Source: Ursus arctos
Taxonomy: Eukaryota; Chordata; Mammalia; Carnivora; Ursidae
DNA: 64,000 nucleotides
NCBI RefSeq assembly: GCF_023065955.2
Contig: NW_026623100.1
Location: forward strand, 68,204,727-68,268,726
Reading direction: 5' to 3'
Shown here: positions 34,084 to 43,798 of the stretch, piece by piece
How positions within the stretch are numbered: the stretch's first letter is position 1
How the letters are laid out: every line of letters starts with the position of its first letter
Notes under the pieces: generated by a model
Told to the model about the DNA's origin: nothing
The model's database searches: none
What the model saw: only the letters and a program-made list of their open reading frames with translations
Made by a program: the position numbers and the translations under genes

Positions 34084-34121
34084 GTTTTTTTGTTTTGTTT
34101 TGTTTTTTTGTTTTTGTTTTC
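34084..34121. repeat. (TTTTG)n simple repeat
   Basis: T-rich run with G every four to seven bases. Confidence 0.9.
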
Positions 34122-34517
34122 GTTCTTGTAATGTCAGCCGCCCTGAAACTTTGGCTGCATTTACTCTCTGAAGCCAGCAAAGAACCGCGGCATGTTTATG
34201 GGACGCGGATAACTTCCAAATGAAGTACTTCATAATAAGAAATGTCAGTTGTACTCTGCATTTTCAGCTGTGATCCTGAAAGGGTGGTGATGAAATGGAT
34301 TCTATAGAGGGAATTGTATTTCTCTAGAGGCATGACTTACACATTTGGAGATGCATTCTGGAGTCTTCTGTCTCCTTGCTCTGACTCTGAAGACTGGGTA
34401 AGTGGGGAGAGTGAGAGCTTGCGAGTGGTCTCTCTCTTGACTTGACAAATGTACTGCGGCTGCTTTCTCTTGATATTTCATAGCTGCCAGACCTGAGTGG
34501 GAGGCAGAATCCTAGAC

Positions 34518-34665
34518 ATTCATTCATTCATTCATTTGATAAGCCAGGAACTGTACTTGGTTTGGGCGGTGGAGCATTGAAGAGGGCAGGCACAGTTTCT
34601 GCCTTCATGAAGCTTACAATCAACCTATCAGGAAAGCCAATGAATGGGAAATTTATAAGTTTGGT
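34518..34665 (-). repeat. L2 LINE 3' tail
   Basis: Starts with CATT units ('cattcattcattcatttgat'), then 'aagccaggaactgtacttgg' and 'gccttcatgaagcttacaat', the reverse complement of the L2 3' end. Confidence 0.8.
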
Positions 34666-34680
34666 GAAAAAGATAGCTTT

Positions 34681-35048
34681 GTGCTCCTCAAACTGTCTGT
34701 TGCAAAGGACCTGTTCATTTTTCCTCTTTACCTACCTACCTACCTACCAACCATCTGTATAGCATTTTTGACTTCCAATCTGTCATGAATAGGTATGTCC
34801 TACTACACATGGCTAAATACAGGTGAGCAATATGATTTACCATCCAAGTCTGGTAACACCCAGGCTCGTCTGTACACTGTTCAAAAAAGATGAGTCTGTA
34901 GATTCCCTCCTCGAATGTTGTGGCAATGCCAAATTGCTCTACAGATATTGACACATTCACTTTTAAGGTCTGTATTTGTCTCATTGCAGATCACTGACAG
35001 GTGGTTTACACACTGGCCCTCGTGCACAGACCACACTTTGAGTAGTAC
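34681..35048. mobile_element. hAT-type non-autonomous DNA transposon (MER/Charlie-like)
   Basis: About 368 bp bounded by imperfect terminal inverted repeats: 'gtgctcctcaaactgt' at the left, and at the right a sequence whose complement is 'gtactactcaaagtgt'. The 'ctcaaac' motif in the ends is typical of Charlie-group hAT elements. Contains CTAC units at 34725-34748. No transposase frame and no clear 8-bp duplication. Confidence 0.6.
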
Positions 35049-35182
35049 AACTATAGATAGGGAGCAGTGTAGGCGGGGGTCATGTTGTCAGTTGCCCTTC
35101 TTCACACATTTCTCAACGAAACTTAGAAAATTGGAGGGAGCTTTCTCACAAAGCTCAGGCTGTCTTATGTTCCAACTTCTTT

Positions 35183-35275
35183 TTTTTTCATAAGAATTTT
35201 TTATTATGTTAGTCACCATACACCATGCACATCAAAAGCATTCATTTGATATTTGCCCAATAAAGATTTTTTTTT
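35183..35275 (-). mobile_element. Very short L1 3' tail
   Basis: T run, then 'attttttattatgttagtca' and 'ccataca', after which similarity to the L1 end stops and unrelated sequence ('tcaaaagcattcatttgata') follows. Same motif as the longer copy immediately after. No duplication identified, so boundaries are approximate. Confidence 0.6.
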
Positions 35276-35525
35276 AAATAATTTTTTATTATGTTAGTCA
35301 CCATACAGTACATCCTTAGTTTTTGATGCAATGTTCCATGATTCATTATTTGCGTATAACACCCAGTGCTCTATGCAATACGTGCCCTCCTTAATACCCA
35401 TCACCGGCCTAGCCCAATCCCCCACCCCTCTCCCCTCTGAAGCCCTTAGTTTGTTTCCCAGAGACTACAGTCTCTCATGGTTCATTCCCCCTTCTGTTTA
35501 CCCCCCTTCTTATTTCTTAATTTTA
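35276..35525 (-). mobile_element. 5'-truncated carnivore L1 3' end, minus strand
   Basis: 'attttttattatgttagtca', 'ccatacagtacatccttagt', 'gatgcaatgttccatgattc', 'gcgtataacacccagtgctc', 'acgtgccctccttaataccc' and 'cagagactacagtctctcat': about 250 bp of the same L1 end as at 22196, opposite strand. Confidence 0.93.
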
Positions 35526-36006
35526 GGCTGATCACAGGAGAACTAATGAGCAGAATCTGGGAGTCATCATTTCACTTCTTAGAATCTACTAGTTGCTGCA
35601 AGGACATGCAGTTTCCTTTTACTTCGTTTTGAGGGTCATTCAGGTCAGGGCCTGGTGGGGAGGATGCAGAAAGAATTGACTTGTGGTATTCCAAGTTCTT
35701 ACATTTCTAGTGTTGATATCAGAGTTCTCCAAGGGACAGTGTTCTTGGGAGGACATAAGGAAGAAATTACTCTTAAAATAGCTTAAAGTCACTCCCCTTA
35801 TGAAATTCTCAGTGATATCATCGGCATTTTACAGGTAAAGGAATAGTAATATACTAATTAAGGAACTCTCTTGAGTGAACAGATAATGAAACGGACTCTC
35901 AAATTCTGAATAGATTTTTCCCCAGGATTTAAAAAACTAGAAAACAAAACCACTTTCAAAGTTTGGAGGAGGGTGGCTTTTTATGATCTGGAATTTCTTA
36001 ATAAAT
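35526..36006. other. Intergenic, no assigned feature
   Basis: Nothing recognised. Confidence 0.5.
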
Positions 36007-36022
36007 CTAACTATATATTTTA

Positions 36023-36223
36023 TCTTTAAAAATATTTATTTGTTAGAGAGAGAGAGAGAAAGCACACAAGTGGGAGGGGCAGAGGGAGAGGAAGAGAGAG
36101 TCTCAAGCAGACTCCACACTGAGCACGGAGCCTGATGCGGGACTTGATCTCACGACCCTGAAATCACGACCTGAGCTGAAACCAAGAGTCAGACGCCCAA
36201 CCAACTGTGCCAGCCAGGTGCCC
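36023..36223 (-). mobile_element. CAN-SINE, older subtype, minus strand
   Basis: T/A tail complement, GA-rich body, 'cttgatctcacgaccctgaa', 'cgacctgagctgaaaccaag' and 'ccaactgtgccagccaggtg'. A 16-bp perfect duplication (ctaactatatatttta) at 36007-36022 and 36224-36239. Confidence 0.97.
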
Positions 36224-36239
36224 CTAACTATATATTTTA

Positions 36240-37934
36240 AAGATTATAAATATTATTTCTTATAAATGTTTTCCTTTTGAAATTAAATAATCCACAATGC
36301 AATGGCTTATGTAACATCTAGGCATCATCTGGCCCTCAAATCCTAGTTTCCTTTGTGCAAAATGAGGAAAAAAGTGCACTCCATCCCAGACTTAACCGAC
36401 CAGCCTGACATGAGAGGACTGGCCGTGGGAGCATTCAGGGGCGAGGTCTCTGGGGAAGATGATGTGGCCTCTCTACTTCTCATGTCTAATCTGGCCACAG
36501 AGCAGAATTTTGCTAAATCAAAATGCAGGGAAATCAGCTAATCGTTGACATCTTGCCAGCTGTGGAGTATATTCACTAAGGAATTAGAGCTGGCAAATAA
36601 AGTCCTGCTGCTTATGTCCAGATCTATTTGTCTGAAAAGAATCATTCCCACAAAAGAAAAAAAAAAAAAATCCAAAGAGCAAACAACAGCAGCAACAGCA
36701 ACATCCAAACTGAACAAGAAATATAAAAGCCACCCAATAGTCATTTCTCCTGCTTTTCCTTCAAAATACCAGTGTTTATTTAATAGACCCACAGCCCTAG
36801 GATGGAAACAAACAGATCAGTCACTAGGGTGTTCCATTGTGCCCATCATCCTGACGTCTGTTGATGGTATTTATCTGAGTTTGAAAGTCCTCACACGGGT
36901 ACAGGTGCAGCTGATGTGGCATGACATTGGTGCTATATAAAGGCCTGTGAGTGACAGCATGAAGGTAGAGGGAATTATGCCTGAGCGCTCCGGGCAGCCA
37001 GCCCACCTTCCAGCCCTCCTGCCACCCTCTGCTTTACCAGAGTCACCTCCTGGTCATGACCACCATGTCTCATCATTGACTTCGATAGGAGCTGGCACTG
37101 CGCTTGCCTCCTGCTCAGCCTGGGGCTAAGACGGATATCTCACGGCCCCTCTTTCTCTGCTGCGATGAGTTCATTTTCGTGTCACTCCCTAGCAAGGAGC
37201 TGAGCTGTGCTTATTTCTCAGACAGTCTACAAGTTTCCAGGGAAAGCATCTGCTCATATCCAGAAGACCAAGACTGAGGCTTGAGATTGATGAGCTAAAC
37301 AAAGCTCTCACACAAAGTGGAAACTTAAGGACACGAAAGGCAGGGTGGGTCTTTAGCATTTTCAACACTGGTTTACGAACGGAGGAGAATAACTCGCTAT
37401 CACTAAGAGCCACATCACAGCATGTACTTTACATAGCTTAAATAAATGAAATGCCACAAAATCCTTGAGCTTGTCCAGGTACGCTGGTGGGCTGGTTGCT
37501 TGAGTTGCAAGCTACTCCCTGGGGATTTGGGCAGGGTCATTGCACAGAATGGTGATAAACAAATAGTTGCCATCTTTCCAGGGTCTCAGAATTAAAGCTA
37601 TGGTAGGAGAATCCTAGAATCCTAAAATTATTGCACCTTAAACTCAATCTGGATCAGCATGATTTTTCTCATCTGCAAAATGGGCTGACTCTGGTGTATG
37701 TAAAGACTCACTAGATAACTCACTAGGTTTTGGGAAACATGGTATAAGGTGGGTTGTGTGTACACAGGCAGTTGGGGTGGGGGTCTGAACGGAGTTAGGT
37801 GTCCTGTAGGACCCTGAGAGGGGAACTGGAAATTTCAGCTGTGCTGCTGTGTACATATTGGAAAGCTTGTCCAGCATCTGCCTTCAGGAAGACTTTTCTC
37901 AGGGGTCAAAACTCTTGATAATTTTTAAAGTAGC
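36240..37934. other. Intergenic; MIR/L3-like scraps only
   Basis: 37612-37720 has 'gaatcctagaatcctaaaat' (L3-like) and 'ttctcatctgcaaaatgggc' (MIR-like). An A-rich run is at 36655-36670. The 131-codon frame at 36545-36940 has no domain. No exon supported. Confidence 0.4.
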
Positions 37935-38130
37935 ATATGCATTCCTTCATTTATTCACTCAATCATTGATTCTTGCATTATTTAATTCAGTAATTCAACA
38001 GATAGTTTTATGTGTAAACAGTCTGCCAACCCTCTCTCTAGGATATGTGTGGGGCCCCCAGTTTAAGTTCTTTTGGAAGGTTTGCCTATCTTGTTCATTC
38101 ATTTATTCATTTAATAACCTTCTTACCCTC
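37935..38130 (-). repeat. Probable L2 tail fragments
   Basis: Two clusters, 'ccttcatttattcactcaat' at 37943 and 'cattcatttattcatttaat' at 38096, resemble L2 reverse 3' ends; the first continues with 'taattcaacagatagtttta'. The 155-codon open frame over this stretch is read through them. Confidence 0.5.
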
Positions 38131-38499
38131 TGGAGCTTGCACCCTCCTCTACAGCTCTTTAGAAGAGCCCAGATTCTTTGCCCAGAATGTCTGGTGTACA
38201 GCTGGTTTGATTCATGGCTGCTTAGGAGACCCCTGAGCTGGAGCCAGGCAGAAGGTTTGCCTCACAGGGTCCTCCAGAAGGATGGGTATCTCTTTGCTTT
38301 GGAGGAGATATGCTAGGAAAAAGTGCAGTGATTTCTGACTTTAAAACCTCTCTGTAGATGTTGTGTAGGGCACAGCTGTATACCTGTGAAAGCATGAAGC
38401 AGGAGGAGCAGAGTAACTGTGTCTTTGAATTAGTTTTGCCATTGTTAATTACCCACGTGTGTTATTGTCCACCTCTTGTTATCAACCCTAGCTAACTTC

Positions 38500-38805
38500 C
38501 CTGTTGTTTTCCTGTTACTCATTCTTTGAGCTTCAGCTCACGTATGCCTCTTCCAGGAAACTCCCTGATTATAGCAGATTGATTATATACGGCCCCTCTG
38601 AGCATCACCATCCCTTAGTATCTGTCTGCATATTTCATGGAGACTTCATAGCTCATAGAGGACATATTGTCTCTCTCTGTCTAGACTCTGGTCTCCTTGG
38701 AGAGCAAACATTAAGTGCTGTCCCTCTCGTTCTGTTCTTGAACAGTGGACATGTTGTTCCGTGGGTACTGCTGACTTGATACTTCAGTGGGCAGGTAGGT
38801 AGTTG
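38500..38805 (+). repeat. L2 LINE 3' fragment
   Basis: 'gagcttcagctcacgtatgc', 'cctcttccaggaaactccct', 'tagcacatag'-like middle, 'agactctggtctccttggag' and 'gagcaaacattaagtgctgt' follow L2 order (… 'cagctcaaatgtcacctcct' … 'tagaatgtaagctcc'). Confidence 0.6.
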
Positions 38806-39110
38806 GATCACACTCTGAGGTTACTTCAGGGGGCTTTCTGTACAGGTACGAACTTTACCCTTGCAGCAGTGAGGCCCATCTTCTGCTGTTTCCATCCTGT
38901 ATGTTTCTTGTTAGTGGTGCCCTGAGGGCTCCTGCAGCATCTCCCCAGATTCTCCTGTTGGAACTTTGCATATGTCAATTCGCCTGCAGACACTGCTCTG
39001 CTGTGATGTCACAATTGCAACTTGATGAGAGCAATTTTCCTAAATGAAACAATCCTGGTGATTAGCTCTAGCTCTCTTCTGCCAGCCAGTACAGCTGGGA
39101 TGGGCTGCAG
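38806..39110. other. Intergenic, no assigned feature
   Basis: Nothing recognised. Confidence 0.5.
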
Positions 39111-39114
39111 TGTC

Positions 39115-39143
39115 TACACACACACATACACACGCACACACAC
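39115..39143. repeat. Short (CA)n
   Basis: About 14 CA units with TA and GC interruptions. Confidence 0.9.
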
Positions 39144-39499
39144 AGCCTGAGGGTCCAGTTGCCCGGGTGCTCTAGGACACACCAGAGCTCCCTCTGTAAG
39201 CCCTCCCTCCCTTCCTGAGTTAACAGCAGTGTCCCAGATACATGCATAACAGGTTTCCAATTTATTTCTTTTCAACAGCCCTTGGCAAACATTTCTTCCC
39301 CCCTTTCTCTTTTTATTGCTTGCCTTTACTTTATCTGCTAAATCCCTGCTTGTGGGTCTCCAGCTGCCTTTATAGCACCTGGCCTTGTTAATATCTCTGT
39401 GTTGTTGCAGTTGCTGCCCTTGGGGTCTTAATGAGGAGCAGGTGGATATTATCAGGTCACTTTCAGGAAAGAGGATGGGAAGGGAACCTATTACCGACC

Positions 39500-39600
39500 A
39501 ACACATTATATAGGTTATCTCATTTAAAACCATCCTTGTGCAGTAAATATTATTTCCCTGACTTTATGATGAGAAAAACTATCCCCAGGAAAGTCCCCAA
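39500..39600 (-). repeat. MIR fragment
   Basis: 'ggttatctcatttaaaacca', 'cagtaaatattatttccctg' and 'gatgagaaaaactatcccc' match the central reverse MIR ('tctcatttaatcc…ttattatccccattttac'). Confidence 0.55.
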
Positions 39601-39624
39601 ATATCATTCTTTTGAAATTCCCTA

Positions 39625-40175
39625 TAAGAGTCCATCTCTCTTCTGTTCAAGTTCTTTCAATGGAGTCTTAAGATCTGATATCGAATAAAGATCCCATTCC
39701 TTAGCCTGGTATTCAAAATCCCTCATGGCCTGGCCCTCATCTACATTTTCTGTCCCATTCCTCGCTACTTAATATTCAGTCATACTCAAATTGAGTTTTT
39801 TACTCTTCTGCATAAGTACCTGACTCTCCCTCACTTCCATACCTTGGCTCCTGTGATTTTCCCCTTTATAATGCTCTCCTCAAACTATTTTTTCCACATA
39901 TGATATAGATTATGCTTAACTTTGAAGAAGCAGCTCAAAAATCACAGGCTCCCCACGAACCTACCTGACGTCGCCAGTTGGAAGTAACTGCTCCCCACTC
40001 CATTAGCCATGGCTCCTGGCCCAGGTCTCTCCTGTAGCAGTCCTCCTGAGCATCGACCCATCCGAAGCTGTGATCTCTTTGAAGGTGACAGTCACCTCTG
40101 GTTTTAATTTATCATCTCGCGCTATGGTCAGGGCAGTGCCTTTCTCAGAGTTGATGCTTACAAAAAATAGTTGTT
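39625..40175 (+). repeat. L2 LINE 3' region
   Basis: 'tgttcaagttctttcaatgg', 'aaatccctcatggcctggcc', 'tgactctccctcacttccat', 'aagaagcagctcaaaaatca', 'caggctccccacgaacctac' follow the L2 order of 'ggcctgg', 'cactccagcc', 'cagctcaaatgtcacc'. Diverged. Confidence 0.6.
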
Positions 40176-41029
40176 GAATTGATGATTTGAGGAAAGTCAC
40201 TTCGTCTTCTTCGAACTACCATCTCCATCTGTGCTTAATAACTAGTACTAATTAAGATATTTCAGACAAAAACTTAGAAAAATCAGTGCTAAATGATTAG
40301 CTTCTGAAAATTTTGCTTAATGAGGCTAGTTCTTTCATACTTCCCAAATAGTGTATCTTCAGGGACTATCTTTGTATTTGCTTAAGTGGATATGGGTCTC
40401 CTTTAATGTAAATTTGAAGTTTCACAATAGTCAAAAATTCTTTCCCTCAGAATAGGACATATGCAAATCAGGTTTCAAGTAGGCTAATCCCTTTATCCAT
40501 AGACAATTGGTTATGCAAAAATGTACACGTGAAATATGAAATATGCTTACTGGAGAACTTGTTTAGTGTTAACTTACCTCTCTTGACCTCCATTTAACAA
40601 TTCATTTAATCAACAAACATTTATATGTGTAGTCATATATCTTTCCTAAGTTTCAGACCTGTATATTCAGTTAACAACTCAACAACTCTGTGTGGATGAC
40701 CCACAGCCCTCTGGAATCCAGGAAACCTCAAATTGAATTTATAACCCATACCCTTGTCCAGCCCCCAAGCCAAGTCACCTGTTCTGTCCACTCTGTCTGG
40801 AACAGAGAGCAATACCCACCCATCTCCTTAGTGGATCTGGTAATTATCCTCTATATTTCTTCTTCCCTCTTTTTCCTCACTCCTGCCCAACCAATTATTT
40901 AATACTATTGATTATCCTGCAGAAGTATCTGTGATATATTTCTCTTTTTCTTTATCTCCACTGCTACTGAGTGCAGCTTTTTTGAATTAAAAAAAATGGC
41001 CAATTGGCCAATGTTAACAATAAACTTAA
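40176..41029. other. Intergenic, no assigned feature
   Basis: AT-rich DNA; 40582-40625 ('ttcatttaatcaacaaacat') is L2-like. Nothing else recognised. Confidence 0.45.
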
Positions 41030-41490
41030 GCTATTAAGTGTCTATGATGTCTTGACAACAGACCAGGATCTTTATGGATTTTATATCATTTAACACTCAC
41101 AAAAACCCCTTGAAAGGAAGTAATTTCAAACAAATTTCTTCTTAAAAGAAGAGATTAAGACTTAGAAAGTTGGGCTGCCTAACAGTTCATGACTGGTAGG
41201 TGGCAAAATGGGATTTTTTTTTTTAAAGATTTTATTTTTACTTATTTGAAGAGAGAGAGACAGCCAGCAAGAGAGGGAACACAAGCAGGGGAGTGGGAGA
41301 GGAAGAGCAGGCTCCCAGCGGAGGAGCCCGATGTGGGGCTTGATCCCAGAACGCCAGGATCACGCCCTGAGCCAAAGGCAGATGCTTAATGACTGCGCCA
41401 CCCAGGCGCCCCTAAAATGGGATTTAAAGTGAGTCTCTGAGACTCTGAAGCCTAATCTCTTTTGCTGTGCTATATTGCCTCTCTGAGAAG
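41030..41490 (-). repeat. MIR SINE, interrupted by a CAN-SINE
   Basis: Left part has 'tatcatttaacactcacaaa', 'gattaagacttagaaagttg' and 'catgactggtaggtggcaaa'. Right part, after the younger SINE, has 'gggatttaaagtgagtctct', 'gaagcctaatctcttttgct' and 'gtgctatattgcctct'. Together they form one reverse MIR. Confidence 0.82.
41218..41413 (-). mobile_element. CAN-SINE inside a MIR, minus strand
   Basis: T-rich tail complement, 'gagacagccagcaagagagg', 'gatcccagaacgccaggatc', 'gcgccacccaggcgcccct'. Duplication aaaatgggattt(t/a) at 41205-41217 and 41414-41426. Confidence 0.97.
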
Positions 41491-41504
41491 AAAATGATAG
41501 TTTT

Positions 41505-41610
41505 GATTAAAAACATTCATCAGTTTGTTCAGCAGGTCTATTGAGCATGCATATGTCCTGGGCTTTATATTAGGCTGATGGCATGGTGATAGATACAACC
41601 CTGGAGGGAC
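41505..41610 (-). repeat. Possible L2 tail fragment
   Basis: 'ttcatcagtttgttcagcag', 'attgagcatgcatatgtcct', 'gggctttatattaggctgat' resemble reverse L2 ('attgagcacctactatgtgc'). Confidence 0.45.
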
Positions 41611-41629
41611 TCCCGGGGCCATCAACACT

Positions 41630-42000
41630 GGCCAGGCTGTGCTACCATAACAGACATCTGGCATGTCTCTGTCACTTTGAGAATACCCGTTGTCCTGCTC
41701 ACTCACACCACTTGCCTACTGATAGGTGGCTCAGGGTTCTGCTCTGTGTCTTCCACTTCCTCGCCCCAGGGCCCAGGGTGATGGAGCAGCTACTTTCTAG
41801 AACATTGCTTTTTACATTTCCAGTGGGAAAATAAGAGTTTGGTGGAGCAAGTGCTACTCTTAAAGCTTCTAACCATGAGTGTTGTCATCTGGTTAGAAAC
41901 ACATTCTTCACTGGCCAAAGAGAGCCACTAGCAGGAAAGCAGGAAGGTATAGGGAAGGCAGTAAATATTGTCAAACAGGAACATAGTTCACCACACATAG
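41630..42000 (-). repeat. Old LTR-like interspersed repeat, family not assigned
   Basis: 'ctgtgctaccataacagaca', 'ggttctgctctgtgtcttcc', 'ccagggcccagggtgatgga', 'gcagctactttctagaacat' correspond to the reverse of the family at 5160 ('ctctgctccacg…caggacccagg…gagcagccactatctggaacat'). Confidence 0.55.
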
Positions 42001-43004
42001 AAAACACATAAATATGTAAAGGCAGTCATCCACATACTACTGGGAGAGGAAGCTTTATTCTCCTTTCCCTTCATCAGAAATGTCCTGAGAAAGGAAAACT
42101 TACTAAAATACCTGATCATTGTTCAAGGCACTAACTCCTGCTGCTCTGAGGTAGTGAGACTGGGATAGAGCTTGTCCTTAGGAAAGAGCTAGCTTGTGCC
42201 CCTCTCACTGTATCCCGCCATATTTGATAGAAGTGGCAAACCAAGGTGGCACCTTCTTTGGTGCCCTGCCATCCCTTTTTCTCCTTGGTCTGGTCTTCTT
42301 TATATGGCCACTAAGATGATGCTAGGAGGCCACGTTTAGACATCACAGAGGTGGGAGGCGGGAACTAGGAGGCTTGAGACAAACCTACTTCTCTAACCCA
42401 CTTTTGAGGGGAGCTCAGCTCTGGACAATGAACTCTGAGTTCAGCACCGGGACACTCTGAGCTAAGAGCAGAATAGTACTTTATTACCCCTATGGCTACA
42501 GTTTGTTGAGACTGTTTCTGTCAGATTACCATTGAGGAGAAACCCTAATTAGTACGATTCATTTTTTTTTCTTTTTTTGGACTCGACTTAATACCATCCA
42601 ATTCCCATCAGTATTCATAAGATGTGCTGATGGAAGCATACACATTTTATGAATCACAGCGGAAAACAAAATGACCAACATATTCTGCAGGTATATAAGG
42701 AAGGGAAGGATGAGTTGCCTGGGTCCTGAAGAGTGGGAGGAAGGAGCAGGGCAGAAGGAGCAGCAAATATACAAGAGTCAAGAAAAAGCATAGTATCCTA
42801 GGCGAATAACATGTGAAGATACTAGATTCAGGGCAAAGGCTTCTCGGTGGGATTTGTCAAAAACAGAAGCTGGAAAAACCAGATTATTAAAGGTGCTAGA
42901 CAATAAAAATCTTAAACCTCTTTTTTTTCGTTTCAAAATCTCTAGTACTTATTATGCTGTCTAAGACAGAATATTCAGGGAATGAATTAGTGAACGGGAG
43001 AATA
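42001..43004. other. Intergenic, no assigned feature
   Basis: T-rich tract at 42562-42580 and 42923. No repeat or exon recognised. Confidence 0.45.
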
Positions 43005-43137
43005 ACAAGTATCGTGTGCTTAGGTTATTCACTCTATGTAGGCATGAGATCATTATATCGCTCCGTGAACTCCATGTAACAGATTACTGTTGTTATGCAC
43101 ATAGTAAAGATGGGGCAACTGAGGCTTAGCAATAGTG
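43005..43137 (-). repeat. MIR fragment
   Basis: 'gtgtgcttaggttattcact', 'gagatcattatatcgctccg', 'actgttgttatgcacatagt' and 'gatggggcaactgaggctta' in reverse MIR order. Confidence 0.7.
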
Positions 43138-43194
43138 TTTGATGTATCATGCATCTATTAAGATGCCTTTGGCTGCAAGGAAAGGTATATTTGT

Positions 43195-43798
43195 GAGATA
43201 ATAAAAAATACATATATGATCTCTGCTCCAGTTCCTGGCACAGAGCTCCAAGAACCGTGGTAATTTCCTAAGTGATAAGAGCACCAGGGGCATATCATGT
43301 TGTAATATTTGGTCTTTGACTCTGGTTCCTGACACAGAGTTTCTGAATCCCTTGGAATTTCTAGGGTGATAGCAGTACCTTTTGTTCTAATGAGATGACT
43401 CTTTCTGGGCTCCCATCTCAGGACGGCTCACCAGAAAGACCAAACCATGTTAGAAGCTTAGAATTTTCAGCCCTCTGTGCCCTTGTCCAGAGAAGGGAGA
43501 AGGGCTAGAAATGAAGTTCGTAATTAATCATGCCAAGTGAGGAATCCTCCATAAAATCCCAATAGTAGGGGATTTGGAGAGATTTCAGGTTGAAGTGTTT
43601 TTGTGAGTTCCATGAACCGCTCTAGCAAATCAGTCAAATCCAAGGAGGGGTCATTGTAACCTCTGACCGCAGTCAGGGGATAACCGGGGCTTGAACAGGT
43701 GTCTGAAAGGGGGTGCAGTCTTGTGGGACTGAGTTCTTAATATGTAGGATCTGACACTGTTTCTAGGCAAATAATGTCAGAATAGTGCCAGATGCACT
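43195..43798 (+). mobile_element. MER21-like LTR (ERVL group), solitary
   Basis: 'ttctaatgagatgactcttt', 'ttcgtaattaatcatgccaa', 'gaatcctccataaaatccca', 'ttctgtgagccgctctagca'-type block at 43604-43626 ('ttccatgaaccgctctagca'), 'ccaaggaggggtcattgtaa', 'gcagtcttgtgggactgagt' and 'aggatctgacactgtttcta' follow the MER21 3' half in order. Non-coding; no internal retroviral genes adjoin. Confidence 0.78.

Noticed and set aside
37849..38316. 155-codon plus frame with hydrophobic stretches
   Set aside because: It spans L2-like tail sequence with CATT units, has no homology I recognise and no promoter or splice context. Length is within chance for a window of this size.
39114..39533. 139-codon minus frame
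   Set aside because: Reads through a CA tract and a MIR fragment; no recognisable domain.
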